A DNA stretch of 33,114 nt from an uncultured Rhodospirillales bacterium (GCA_903835235.1 CAILMF010000076.1:1-33114), one strand, 5' to 3'; numbered from the stretch's first letter, positions 8,269 to 16,693 are shown. Translations and numbers: made by a program. The notes: generated by a model from the sequence alone, not told the origin.

Positions 8269-9108
8269 ATGAGCGACGCCACCGCGCCTGAGCTGAAGCT
8301 GCCCGCCGCACCGATCCCGCGCCTGCCCGCCTGGTTGCGGGCCAGGCCGGAACTGGCGCTGACGCCGCTGGTGCTCGTCCTCGTGCTCGGTGTCTGGCAG
8401 GCGGTGGTCAGCCTGGGCCTGGTCAGCCAATACGTGCTGCCGGCGCCGTCCGATATCGGCCTGGCGCTGTTCGAGGGGCTGCGCAGCGGGCTGTTCATCC
8501 AGCACGGGCTGGTGACACTGGGAGAAGCCGCCGGCGGCTTCGCCATCGCGGTCAGCGCCGGGCTGGTAATGGGCACCTTGATCGCCGAGGTCCGGCTGGT
8601 GGAGCGCGCGGTCTATCCCTACCTGGTCATGGTGCAGACCATGCCGAAGATCGCGCTCGCCCCGCTGCTGGTGGTGTGGTTCGGCTTCGGCTCCACTTCC
8701 AAGGTCGCGGTCGCCGCGATCATCTCCTTCTTCCCGATGCTGGTGACGACGTTGGCGGGCATGCGCGCCACCGACCAGGGCCGGCTGGACGTGCTGCGCG
8801 CACTCGGCGCCGGGCCGCTCCGCTGCTTCGCATTGGCAAAACTGCCGGACGCGCTGCCGCATATCTTCTCCGGCCTCTCCATCGCCGTGGTGTTCTGCAT
8901 GACAGGTGCCATCGTCGGCGAGTTCGTCGGCGCCAGCGCCGGCCTCGGCTACCTCATCGTGCAGGCCAATGCGCGGATGAACATCCCGCAGGTCTTCGCC
9001 ATTCTGCTGGCGCTCGGCGCCATCGGTGTCACCGGCTATGCCCTGGTCCAGGGGCTGCGCCGCCGCCTGCTGTTCTGGGAACCGAAACAGGAGTTGAGCC
9101 GCCCATGA
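8269..9108 (+). CDS. ABC transporter permease, SsuC/TauC/ThiX type (second of pair)
   Basis: 279-aa integral membrane permease, homologous to the protein at 5371 but clearly diverged. Shared landmarks are QTMPKIALAPLLVVWFGFG, the loop DVLRALGAGPLRCFALAKLPDALP, and MTGAIVGEFVGASAGLGYLI. GGAG stands 7 nt before the ATG. The stop overlaps the binding-protein start by ATGA. SsuC-type importers normally use a homodimer of one permease, so two diverged copies serving one ATPase suggest a heterodimeric channel or two permeases sharing an ATPase. Confidence 0.92.
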   Translation: MSDATAPELKLPAAPIPRLPAWLRARPELALTPLVLVLVLGVWQAVVSLGLVSQYVLPAPSDIGLALFEGLRSGLFIQHGLVTLGEAAGGFAIAVSAGLVMGTLIAEVRLVERAVYPYLVMVQTMPKIALAPLLVVWFGFGSTSKVAVAAIISFFPMLVTTLAGMRATDQGRLDVLRALGAGPLRCFALAKLPDALPHIFSGLSIAVVFCMTGAIVGEFVGASAGLGYLIVQANARMNIPQVFAILLALGAIGVTGYALVQGLRRRLLFWEPKQELSRP

Positions 9109-10157
9109 TCAACCGCCGCACCCTGCTGGCCGCCAGTGCCGCAACACTGGCTGCGCCCGCCATCGGCCAGACGCTGATCAAGACGAGTTTCGGGCCGACC
9201 ACGACTGATATTTCCACCGGCCATGCCGCGCATTCCTCGCTGCCGAAGGCGCTGGGCTATTGGGCGCAGGAAGGGCTGGAGGTGGATGTCTTCGGCATTG
9301 CCGGCAACACCGCGGGCCTGCAGCTGATCTCCGCAGGCAACATCGATTTCATCACCATCGCGCCTGATGAGCTGATGGTGGCGCGGCATCGCGGCATGCC
9401 CTTGAAAGGCGCCTACATCCACGCGCGCCAGCCCATCGGCCGCGTCGTGGTGCCGAAGGCGGGCGGCATCACCAGCCTGGCGCAGCTGAAGGGCAAGACG
9501 GTCGGCATTCCCGTCATGGGGCCGAACCCCTATGCGGCGGCGACGCTGCACGAAGCCGGCGTCAGCATGACCACCGACCTGACCATGGTCGCCACCGGCA
9601 CCGGCGCCCCGGCGCTGCTGGCGCTGCGGCGTGGCGACATCGCGGGCTGGCTGAGCTGGGATACCGCGGTGGCCGGGCTGGAGAACCGCGGCATGGAGTT
9701 CACCGAGTTCCGCCCCAGCTTCTTCAGCGAACTCGTCGGCAACTGCGTGATCGGGCGCGAGGAGATGATGCGTACCAGGCCGGAGATGGTGGTGAAGATG
9801 TGCCGCGCCATCGCCAAGGCGGCGCATTTCGGCCTGACCAACCCGGAAGCGGCCATCCAGATCCATTGGAAGGTCTACCCCGCCACCAAGCCGCAGGGCG
9901 GCGACCCCGCCAAGGTGATGGAGGAAGCCAAGCGCGTCTTCCTCTCGCGCTTCAGCAGCTTCGCGGTGGCGCCCGGCACGCCCTATGGCGCCAGCACGCC
10001 GGCGCAGTGGACGCGCGTTCTCCAGCACCTCCAGGCATCCAACGAACTGCCAGCGGGGTACGACGCCAGCACCGCCTTCACCAGCGAGTTCATCGCGGCC
10101 ATCAACAACTGGGACCGCGAGGCGGTGGCCGCGCAGGCCCGCGCCTGGGTGGGCTGA
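9105..10157 (+). CDS. ABC transporter substrate-binding protein, NMT1/TauA/SsuA-like
   Basis: 350-aa periplasmic binding protein. The N-terminus has a twin-arginine-like leader (NRRTLLAASAATLAAPA, cleavage near IGQ), so it may be exported folded by Tat. The body shows NMT1/THI5-like features: LPKALGYWAQEGLEVDVFG, NTAGLQLISAGNIDFITIAPDEL, and LAQLKGKTVGIPVMG. This superfamily binds pyrimidine thiamine precursors, sulfonates, taurine, nitrate, riboflavin and phthalates, so the ligand cannot be set by family alone. The ATG at 9105 overlaps the permease stop (ATGA). It is the receptor for the importer formed with 5371, 7408 and 8269. Confidence 0.9.
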   Translation: MINRRTLLAASAATLAAPAIGQTLIKTSFGPTTTDISTGHAAHSSLPKALGYWAQEGLEVDVFGIAGNTAGLQLISAGNIDFITIAPDELMVARHRGMPLKGAYIHARQPIGRVVVPKAGGITSLAQLKGKTVGIPVMGPNPYAAATLHEAGVSMTTDLTMVATGTGAPALLALRRGDIAGWLSWDTAVAGLENRGMEFTEFRPSFFSELVGNCVIGREEMMRTRPEMVVKMCRAIAKAAHFGLTNPEAAIQIHWKVYPATKPQGGDPAKVMEEAKRVFLSRFSSFAVAPGTPYGASTPAQWTRVLQHLQASNELPAGYDASTAFTSEFIAAINNWDREAVAAQARAWVG

Positions 10158-10162
10158 GCGCG

Positions 10163-11416
10163 ATGATCGACCTGCTGCTGCGCGGCGCCCGCGTGATCGA
10201 CCCCGCAAATGGCGTGGACCGCGTCGCCGATCTGGGCGTGGATGCCGGGCGCATCCACAGCATCGGTGCCGAGGTCAAGGCGCGGCGGGTCATCGACCTG
10301 GCCGGCGCCATCGTCGCGCCCGGCTTCATCGACATGCACGTGCACTGCTATGAATGGGTGACGAATTTTGGCCTGCCGGCGGATGCGGCCGGCATCCATT
10401 CCGGCGCCACGACCATCGTGGACCAGGGCAGCACCGGGGCCTGGACGCTGGGCGGCTTCAAGGCCTTCATCGCCGACCCCGCGAAGACCGATGTGCGCGC
10501 CTTCACCTCGATCAATCTGGCGGGCGCGTTGCAGGGCGGCATGCAGGGCACCACGCTGCACAACCCGGGCATGGTGGACGTGCCGGCGCTGCTGGCGATT
10601 GCCGCCGAGCATCCGCGGCTGGTGCGCGGCATCAAGTGCCATTGCGAAAGCGGCAGCCAGTCTCACTGGGGGATCGAGGTGCTGCTGAAGGCGGTGGAGG
10701 CCGGGCGCGCCGGCGACTTGCCGCTGTACATCCACACCGGAGAGCTGTTCCCGGTTGATGAGGCGAACCGCCCGCAGCCCAATGCCGTGATGGCGCAGAT
10801 CGTGCCCTATCTGAAGCCCGGCGACACGCTGGCCCACGTTTATTCCTGCATGCCCGATGGCATCATGGCGCGGCATGAGGAGGTGCCCGACTGGATCTTC
10901 GCGGCCAAGGAAAAGGGCGCGCTGTTCGACCTCGGCCACGGCATCAACCTGGCCTTCGACATCGCCCGCAAGATGATGGCCAAGGGCATCTACCCGGACA
11001 CGCTGGGCAGCGACGTGCATGCCGATTTCGGCAGCTACCACGACTTCTCCATCCTGAACTATTCTCTGCTGGGCGGGCTGAACAAGCTGGTGGCGCTGGG
11101 CATGCCGCTGGTGGAGGCGATCCGCGCGCTGACCGCGACGCCGGCGCGCACGCTGCGCGACAGCTCCATCGGGCATCTCGGCGTCAGCGCCCGCGCCAAC
11201 ATCACGGTGCTGCGCGACGTGCCTGGCAGCTGGACCTTCACCGACACCTGGAAGCAGGAGCTGACCGTCACGTCCCGCCTGCTGCCGGAGCTGGTGGTGA
11301 TGGATGGCGACCCGATCATCCCCGACTGCATGCTGCTTTCGGACCTGATGGCGCCGCATGAACGCCCGCGCGGCATCACCCGCTCCCACGACCTGCCTGC
11401 TGGAACACGCGCATGA
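10163..11416 (+). CDS. Metal-dependent amidohydrolase/deacetylase (EF_0837/Atu3266-like, dihydroorotase-related)
   Basis: 417-aa amidohydrolase-superfamily enzyme expected to hydrolyse a C-N or ester bond in the cytoplasm. The N-terminal part (LLLRGARVIDPANGVDRVADLGVDAGRI, residues 4-31, given here only as landmarks RVIDP and DAGRI) is the usual beta-sandwich. The metal site matches the binuclear subtype: H59-x-H61 in GFIDMHVH, bridging Lys158 in RGIKCH, His191 in YIHTGE, His225 in LAHVYS and Asp284 in LGSDVH. Characterised relatives deacetylate N-acetyl amino acids or acetylated hydroxy acids. A paralogue lies at 20910-22193. It follows the binding-protein gene by 5 nt and overlaps the cupin gene by ATGA, so it is part of the importer operon. 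Its substrate is probably the imported compound or an oxygenase product. Confidence 0.88.
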   Translation: MIDLLLRGARVIDPANGVDRVADLGVDAGRIHSIGAEVKARRVIDLAGAIVAPGFIDMHVHCYEWVTNFGLPADAAGIHSGATTIVDQGSTGAWTLGGFKAFIADPAKTDVRAFTSINLAGALQGGMQGTTLHNPGMVDVPALLAIAAEHPRLVRGIKCHCESGSQSHWGIEVLLKAVEAGRAGDLPLYIHTGELFPVDEANRPQPNAVMAQIVPYLKPGDTLAHVYSCMPDGIMARHEEVPDWIFAAKEKGALFDLGHGINLAFDIARKMMAKGIYPDTLGSDVHADFGSYHDFSILNYSLLGGLNKLVALGMPLVEAIRALTATPARTLRDSSIGHLGVSARANITVLRDVPGSWTFTDTWKQELTVTSRLLPELVVMDGDPIIPDCMLLSDLMAPHERPRGITRSHDLPAGTRA

Positions 11417-11898
11417 GCCTCTCCGCCAAACTCGCCGCCCGCACCGCCCGCTTCGAGGAGCGCCGCGCCGACTGGACCGTCTTCGGCTTCGAGACCGCGA
11501 AGGACCCGAAATTCGCCCGCATCCAGCGGCGCTATCTCGGCGCCAGCGGCTCCACCGACCCAAGCGACCTGCGCGGCAGCATCCCCGCCACCGCCTTCAC
11601 CATGTCGATCCAGACCGTGCCCGTCGGCAACATGATCCCGATGCATTGCCACGAGACCGAGGAGGTGTTCTTCATCCTCGATGGCCAATGCCTGGTGAAG
11701 TGCTACGAGGGCGAGGAAGTGACCGAGCTGCATCTGGGCAAGTGGGACCTGGTGCAGTTGCCGGTGGGCTTGCAGCATGAGCTGTTCAACACCGGCGAGG
11801 TCGATTGCCAGGTGCAGACCATGCTCTCGGCGCCGAAGCCACTGCGGCCGCAATATAGCGACCCGGAGTTGCTGGCGCTGCAGGCCGCGGTACCCTGA
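11413..11898 (+). CDS. Cupin-domain protein
   Basis: 161-aa single-domain cupin. The metal-binding motif is in IPMHCHETEEVFFILDGQC (residues about 76-94), giving H-x-H-x3-E. The second motif is LPVGLQHELFNTGEV, with the conserved His. Such small cupins act as dioxygenases, isomerases or ligand sensors in catabolic operons, so no reaction can be assigned. The N-terminal 45 residues (RFEERRADWTVFGFETAKDP) precede the barrel and are not recognised. The ATG at 11413 overlaps the amidohydrolase stop, which indicates co-expression. Confidence 0.85.
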   Translation: MSLSAKLAARTARFEERRADWTVFGFETAKDPKFARIQRRYLGASGSTDPSDLRGSIPATAFTMSIQTVPVGNMIPMHCHETEEVFFILDGQCLVKCYEGEEVTELHLGKWDLVQLPVGLQHELFNTGEVDCQVQTMLSAPKPLRPQYSDPELLALQAAVP

Positions 11899-11903
11899 CG
11901 CCC

Positions 11904-12707
11904 ATGCGCGTCAGCCTTCCCATGTACAACCTGCCGGAGATGCGGGCCGTGAACACGGCATTCTGGCAGGCGATGCGGGCGGAGCTGGCGCTGCGCGGGC
12001 TGGAAGGGCTGCCGGAGGCGCCGGAGTTCGACCGCGCCCCGGTGCCCGACTGCATCGAGCCGGAAACGCTGTTCTCCCAGGTCTGCGGTTGGCCGTTGCA
12101 GACCATCTATGCCGGCCAGGCGCGGTTGCTGGGCATGCCGGTCTACACCGCACGGCATTGCGCGGGGCCGACCCATGCCGGCGTGTTCATCGTGGGCGCG
12201 GGCAGCCGCTTCGCCGCGCTGGAGGACCTGCGCGGCTGCGCCTTCGCCTTCAACAGCGTGCATTCCAATTCCGGCATGAACCTGCCGCGCCGCGCGCTGG
12301 CCGGGCTGGGCGCGCGGGCACCGTTCTTCGGCTCCTGCATCGAGACCCACAGCCAGCCCGGCAACATCGAACGCGTGGCCAAGGGCGAGGTGGACGCGAC
12401 CTGCGTGGATTGCGTCACCTACGCCTTCTACTGCCGACATCGGCCGGAACTGGCGGCGCGCACGCGGGTCTTGGCGGTGACGCCCCCCAGCCCCTCCATT
12501 CCCTTCGTCACCAGCGTGGCAACGCCGGAAGCGACCGTGGCGCTGTTGCAGGCGGCCCTGCTGGCCGTGGCGCGCGCGCCGCACTGGGCCGAAGCGCGGG
12601 CCGGGCTGATGCTGGCCGACATCGTCACGCCGGACGCCGCCGCCTATCAGGTGCAGTTGGCCTACACCACGGAAGCCGAAGCGCTGGGCTACCCGGTGCT
12701 GGCCTGA
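11904..12707 (+). CDS. PhnD/SsuA-like phosphate/phosphonate-type binding protein without leader peptide
   Basis: 267-aa protein resembling the PhnD-like (PF12974) binding fold. Landmarks are LFSQVCGWPLQTIYAGQARLLG, a GVFIVGAGSRFAALEDLRG segment, FAFNSVHSNSGMNLPR, ETHSQPGNIERVAKGEVDATCVD and PSPSIPFVTS. Periplasmic members start with a secretion signal. This one begins directly with the mature fold (MRVSLPMYNLPEMR), and no upstream in-frame start adds a leader, because the previous gene ends 6 nt before. It may therefore be a cytoplasmic ligand-binding protein or an enzyme built on this fold, rather than an importer subunit. It closes the first operon and faces the minus-strand importer. Confidence 0.82.
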   Translation: MRVSLPMYNLPEMRAVNTAFWQAMRAELALRGLEGLPEAPEFDRAPVPDCIEPETLFSQVCGWPLQTIYAGQARLLGMPVYTARHCAGPTHAGVFIVGAGSRFAALEDLRGCAFAFNSVHSNSGMNLPRRALAGLGARAPFFGSCIETHSQPGNIERVAKGEVDATCVDCVTYAFYCRHRPELAARTRVLAVTPPSPSIPFVTSVATPEATVALLQAALLAVARAPHWAEARAGLMLADIVTPDAAAYQVQLAYTTEAEALGYPVLA

Positions 12708-12735
12708 CCTTCGCGCTTCTGTTCAACGCCAGCCG

Positions 12736-13500
12736 CTACCCGAATTCCCCCGCCGGCATCGGCGCACTATACCAGCGCGCGAAAGCCCATTCCGCCAGCA
12801 GCACCACGCCGTACAGCGCCACGCCAATGCCACAGAGCAGCGTGATCGCCGCCAGCACCAGCGCGGTTTCCCCTAGCGAGGCCGCGAACATCACCACATA
12901 GCCCAGCCCCTGCTGCGCGGTGACGAACTCGCCGATCACCACGCCCAGCAGCGCCATGGTCGCGGCGGTCTTCATCCCCGCCAGCAGCTGCGGCACGGCA
13001 TAGGGCAGCCGCACGCGCAGCACCGTCTGCCACCATCCCGCGCCCAGCACGCGGCACAGCCGCAGCGCGCCGCTATCGGTGCCGGCCAAGCCCGCTGTCG
13101 TGCCGATCAGCACCGGGAAGAAGGCAATGAACACCGCGAAGGCCAGGCGGCACGGCGCGCCGACGCCCAGCCACACCACGAACAACGGCGCCAGCGCCAT
13201 CTTCGGCACGATCTGCAAGGCCAGTACCCAGGGCATGGCGACGCGCCGCAGCGGCGCCGCGCTGCTCAGCGCCGCGCCCATGGCGGCACCGATCAGGCAG
13301 GCCAGCAGGAAGCCCAGCGCGGTTTCCCGCGCGGTGGAAATGCCCTGGTCCAGCAATATCTCGGGGTGGCGCAGCAGCGCTTCCAGCACCGCGGTTGGCG
13401 GCGCCAGCAGGTCGGCGCTCACGGCCTTGCCGCGCACCAGGGCTTCCCAGCCCAGCAGCATCGCCAACACGGCGAGGGTGGAGGTGAGCACGGCCTTCAT
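12736..13500 (-). CDS. ABC transporter permease, SsuC/ThiX type
   Basis: 254-aa inner-membrane permease with about six helices. Landmarks are LQIVPKMALAPLFVVWLGVG, the EAA-like loop RLCRVLGAGWWQTVLRVRLPYAVP, and LLGVVIGEFVTAQQGLGYVV. It is the last gene of the minus-strand importer operon and starts at the ATG at 13500, overlapping the preceding permease stop by ATGA. With the permease at 13497-14267 it probably forms a heterodimeric channel served by the ATPase at 14264. It ends 28 bp from the convergent gene at 11904-12707. Confidence 0.91.
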   Translation of the reverse strand: MKAVLTSTLAVLAMLLGWEALVRGKAVSADLLAPPTAVLEALLRHPEILLDQGISTARETALGFLLACLIGAAMGAALSSAAPLRRVAMPWVLALQIVPKMALAPLFVVWLGVGAPCRLAFAVFIAFFPVLIGTTAGLAGTDSGALRLCRVLGAGWWQTVLRVRLPYAVPQLLAGMKTAATMALLGVVIGEFVTAQQGLGYVVMFAASLGETALVLAAITLLCGIGVALYGVVLLAEWAFARWYSAPMPAGEFG

Positions 13501-14267
13501 CGGCGGGTGCCCCAGCGGCGGCGCGCGGCGTCCTCGGCCAGGCCGACAGCGCCATACAGCGCCGCGCCCAGCACGCACAGCACCGCAAGGGCGGCGAAGA
13601 TCAGCGGCGTGTCGGACCGCGCCTGCGCCTGCATGACCATGTAGCCCAGCCCGGCATTGGCGGAGATGAACTCGCCGACCGTGGCGCCGGTGAAGGCCAT
13701 GGTCGCCGCCACCTTGGCGCCGGCGAAGACATAGGGCATCGAGGTCGGCAGCCGCACATGGCGGAAGCATTGCCAATCATTGCCGCCGGCAGCGCGGCAC
13801 ATGCGCAGCTGGTTGGGGTCCGCCGCGCGCAGCCCGGCCAGTGTGCCCACCGCCACCGGAAAGACGCTGACGAACACCGCGAAGGCAAACAGCGAAGGCA
13901 GGCCGATGCCGAGCCAGACGACGAACAGCGGCCCCAGCGCGACCTTGGGTAGCAGCTGGAACAGCAGCAGGTTTGGGTACAGCAGCCGGTTCAGCAGCGG
14001 CGAGAGCATCATGACCGCCGCCAGCACCATGCCGGCCGCCACCGCCACCAGGAAGGCGCCAGTAGCCGCGCCGCCGGTGGCCAGGGCGTGGCGCGCCAGC
14101 GCGGGTGCCGCATGCCATAGGCTGGCGGCGACGCTGCCCGGCGAGGGCAGCAACACCTGCGGCACATGCGCCCACCTCACCGCCAGGTCCCAGGCCAGCA
14201 GCACGCCGGCGCCGACCAGCAGCGGCAGCCAGTGCACCCGTGGCGGTGCGGCCAGCGTGGCGCTCAT
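13497..14267 (-). CDS. ABC transporter permease, SsuC/ThiX type
   Basis: 256-aa inner-membrane permease, diverged homologue of its neighbour. Landmarks are QLLPKVALGPLFVVWLGIG, the loop RMCRAAGGNDWQCFRHVRLPTSMP and FTGATVGEFISANAGLGYMV. The ATG at 14267 overlaps the ATPase stop and its own stop overlaps the next permease start, both as ATGA. The four importer genes are therefore translationally coupled. The family transports small organic anions or heterocycles; the substrate is unknown. Confidence 0.91.
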   Translation of the reverse strand: MSATLAAPPRVHWLPLLVGAGVLLAWDLAVRWAHVPQVLLPSPGSVAASLWHAAPALARHALATGGAATGAFLVAVAAGMVLAAVMMLSPLLNRLLYPNLLLFQLLPKVALGPLFVVWLGIGLPSLFAFAVFVSVFPVAVGTLAGLRAADPNQLRMCRAAGGNDWQCFRHVRLPTSMPYVFAGAKVAATMAFTGATVGEFISANAGLGYMVMQAQARSDTPLIFAALAVLCVLGAALYGAVGLAEDAARRRWGTRR

Positions 14268-15049
14268 GCCATGTTACGGGCGATGACGCCGCGCAGATGC
14301 GCGACCACGGCGGCGAACTCCGCGCTATCAGCCAACGCCGGCGTGCGCGGCCGCGGGAAGGGCACCACCAGTTCCTCGGCCACCGTCGCCGGGCGCCGGC
14401 TCATCACCAGCACGCGGTCGGCCAGCAGCACTGCCTCGCGGATGGAATGGGTGACGAAGATCGCGCTCTTCTGGGTGTGCTGCCACAGGTCCAGCAGCAC
14501 GTCGCCCATTTCGTCGCGGGTGATCGCGTCCAGCGCGCTGAACGGTTCGTCCATCAGGATCAGGTCGGGGTCCAGCACCAGGGCGCGGCAGATCGCGGCG
14601 CGCTGGCGCATGCCCCCGGAAAGCTCATGCGGGCGGGCGCCCTCGAACCCCTTCAACCCCACCGTCTCGATCAGCCGCATTGCCGCTTCCAGCACCTGGG
14701 CGCGGGGGATGCGGCGGATGGTCGCCGGGAACAGCACGTTGTCCAGCACGGACAGCCAGGGCAGCAGCGTGGCGTCCTGGAACATCACCCCGGTCTGGCG
14801 GTGTGGCCCCACCAACTCAACCCCGCCGCGCTCCAGCCTTCCCTCGGTCGGCGTCTCCAGCCCGGCCGCCATCATCAGCAGCGTGGACTTGCCGCAGCCG
14901 GAGGGACCGAGGATGGCGAGGAACTCACCCCGCCGCACCGCGAAGCTGACGCTTTCTACCGCCCGCAGCGGCACCGGGCGGGTGGGGAAGGTCTTCCCCA
15001 CCGCGTCGAAGCGGATGGCCTCCGCGATCAGCGTGGGCGCTTCGGGCAT
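14264..15049 (-). CDS. ABC transporter ATP-binding protein, SsuB/ThiZ type
   Basis: 261-aa ATPase of the second importer. Motifs are Walker A GPSGCGKST (48-56), Q-loop Q91 in VMFQDATLLPW, signature LSGGMRQR (143-150), Walker B LILMDEP (163-169), SALD, and switch His in VTHS. The start chosen is the ATG at 15049, overlapping the binding-protein stop (ATGA). A longer reading is open upstream, but it would run into the binding-protein gene and has a non-family N-terminus. Closely similar motifs to the ATPase at 7408 show that both belong to the nitrate/sulfonate/taurine class. Confidence 0.94.
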   Translation of the reverse strand: MPEAPTLIAEAIRFDAVGKTFPTRPVPLRAVESVSFAVRRGEFLAILGPSGCGKSTLLMMAAGLETPTEGRLERGGVELVGPHRQTGVMFQDATLLPWLSVLDNVLFPATIRRIPRAQVLEAAMRLIETVGLKGFEGARPHELSGGMRQRAAICRALVLDPDLILMDEPFSALDAITRDEMGDVLLDLWQHTQKSAIFVTHSIREAVLLADRVLVMSRRPATVAEELVVPFPRPRTPALADSAEFAAVVAHLRGVIARNMA

Positions 15050-16131
15050 CAGCCGAACAGCGTGCGGAACTCGGCCGCCAGCTGGGCGGCGCGCTGCCAC
15101 TCCGCCGCCGTCATGGTCACCGGGCCGATGAAGCGGTTGCTGAAGGCGGCGGCGGGGTCGGGCCTGGTATCCCCGGCCACGGTCAGGAAGCGCATGGTGC
15201 TGTCGACCATGCTGGTGGCGTCGGCCGGGTCGGTCCAGCCCAAGGGATGCGCAAAGGCCTTCTGCGGCGTGGCGCCCATGCGGGCCATGCCCAGGCCAAC
15301 CCGCGCCTGTTCCTGCGCAGTGCGCGAAAGTGCGGCTTCCGGCACGGCACGCGCAAAAATCTTCAGCGCTTCATCGGGGTTCAGCAGCGTGTATTTCTGC
15401 GCCTTCATCAGGCCGTTCACGATGCCCTGCGTCGTCCGCGGGTCGCTGGCCGCGCGGTCCTTCTGGGTCATGATAGTGTTGCCGTAGAAGACGATGCCGA
15501 CCTGGCTGTACAGGAAGGTCCGCACATTCACCCCCTGCGCCACGTAGACGGGCAGCATGGAGGTGGCGAAGCCGGTGATGCCGTCCACCTGCTTTTCCGT
15601 CAGCAGCCGCTGGCGGACATTGTTGTCGACGGTGGAATGCTGGACCTTGCTCTCGTCGATGCCCGCGGCATGGGCAAAGGCGCCCCAGAACGGGTAGTCG
15701 CCGGACGCCGCCGTGGAGGCCAGCTTGCGGCCCATGATATCCGCGGGCTTGCGGATCGGGCTTTCGGCCAGCACCACCATGCCCATCATCACGTCGTAGG
15801 ACATGGTGGCCACCTGCACGATAGGCAGGCCCTTGGCGGCCTGCTGCAACCCGGCGGAGGCAGCGGCAATGCCGTAGTCGAACCGGCCGGCGCCGATGGC
15901 CTGCGCCGCCACCGTGCTGCCGGTGCCGCGGGCGATCTCCACGTCCAGCCCTTCCTCGGCCCAGTAGCCATTGGCCTTCGCGACATAGGCGATCAGGTTC
16001 GGCCCCTCGGGCACCCAGGGCAGGGTGAAGGAGACTTTTTTCATGCTCTGGGCGCGGCCGAAGGCGGGCACCAGCGCGGGCGCCGCCAGCAGGCCAAGTG
16101 CGGCGCGGCGGGTGAAGGGGGTGCGGCTCAT
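15049..16131 (-). CDS. ABC transporter substrate-binding protein, NMT1/THI5-like
   Basis: 360-aa periplasmic binding protein. The leader has a twin arginine (TRRAALGLLAAPALVPAF, cleavage near GRAQ). The fold is shown by FTLPWVPEGPNLIAYVAKANGYWAEEG-type N-terminal sequence (residues about 35-61, landmarks LPWVPEGPN and GYWAEEGLDVE), by AGRFDYGIAAASA, and by MGRKLASTAASGDYPFW. The WxPEGPN motif is reminiscent of pyrimidine-binding ThiY-type proteins, but the conserved ligand residues cannot be confirmed by eye. GGGAG lies 7 nt before the ATG. Translation is coupled to the ATPase by ATGA. Confidence 0.9.
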   Translation of the reverse strand: MSRTPFTRRAALGLLAAPALVPAFGRAQSMKKVSFTLPWVPEGPNLIAYVAKANGYWAEEGLDVEIARGTGSTVAAQAIGAGRFDYGIAAASAGLQQAAKGLPIVQVATMSYDVMMGMVVLAESPIRKPADIMGRKLASTAASGDYPFWGAFAHAAGIDESKVQHSTVDNNVRQRLLTEKQVDGITGFATSMLPVYVAQGVNVRTFLYSQVGIVFYGNTIMTQKDRAASDPRTTQGIVNGLMKAQKYTLLNPDEALKIFARAVPEAALSRTAQEQARVGLGMARMGATPQKAFAHPLGWTDPADATSMVDSTMRFLTVAGDTRPDPAAAFSNRFIGPVTMTAAEWQRAAQLAAEFRTLFG

Positions 16132-16209
16132 GCTGATGCTCCCGGCGTCGTCAGCCCGATGCGGGCGTGGCTGCCGGGATGCGTCGCAAGTGCCGTGCCA
16201 GCGGATGTA

Positions 16210-16230
16210 GGGGCGACTGATTCACGCCCC
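16210..16230. other. Short hairpin between ridA and the importer genes
   Basis: GGGGCG and CGCCCC (6-bp stem, 9-nt loop) lie in the 136-bp gap between the RidA stop and the binding-protein start. There is no T-tract on either side, so it is at best a weak attenuator or mRNA-processing site. The rest of the gap shows nothing recognisable. Confidence 0.3.
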
Positions 16231-16267
16231 TCGGCGGACCGCCTCGGACGATCAGGCGCCGGTGGTG

Positions 16268-16693
16268 TCAGCCGGTCGGCGCAATGCCGTCCGGCCGATA
16301 GACCAGCAGGTCGATCTCCACCAGCGCATCCCGCGCCAGGCCCGTGGTGCCGATGCAGGTGCGCGCCGGCAGCTTGCCCGGTGTGAAATAGGTCGCGTAG
16401 GTCGCGTTCATCGCCGCGTAGTCGCGCTGGAATTCGGTCAGGAAGACGCGGGCCTGCGCCACCATGGCAAAGTCGCAGCCCAGCCCGGCCAACACCAGCT
16501 TCAGGTTGGCCATCACCGCATGGGTCTGCGCCACCACGCCTTCCGGCAGCGGCAGGGTGTTGTCGATGGGATCACAGGGCATCTGCCCGGTGATGAAGGC
16601 CCAGGGGCCGACCGAAACCGCGTGGCTGAACGGCGCCACGCGGTCGGGGCCATTGTCCAGGGTATGGAAGAACATCGGGGGTGGCAGGGTCAT
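16268..16693 (-). CDS. RidA/YjgF/UK114-family protein
   Basis: 141-aa RidA-family protein; canonical members hydrolyse reactive enamine/imine intermediates to ketones and ammonia. Landmarks are the SVGPWAFITGQMPCDP strand, AQTHAVMANLKLVLAGLGCD, VARVFLTEF-like segment (AQARVFLTEFQRDYAAMNATY) and the C-terminal PARTCIGTTGLARDALVEIDLLVY, with the Arg of PAR and the Glu of VEID matching active-site positions. The ATG at 16693 has GAGG 5 nt upstream. It heads the minus-strand importer operon and is divergent from a MarR-family gene with a 47-bp shared promoter. A RidA protein suggests that catabolism of the imported compound passes through an imine or aminoacrylate-like product. Confidence 0.88.
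   Translation of the reverse strand: MTLPPPMFFHTLDNGPDRVAPFSHAVSVGPWAFITGQMPCDPIDNTLPLPEGVVAQTHAVMANLKLVLAGLGCDFAMVAQARVFLTEFQRDYAAMNATYATYFTPGKLPARTCIGTTGLARDALVEIDLLVYRPDGIAPTG

Noticed and set aside
16210-16230. Intrinsic terminator after ridA
   Set aside because: The 6-bp stem has no T-tract on either strand, so termination is not supported.
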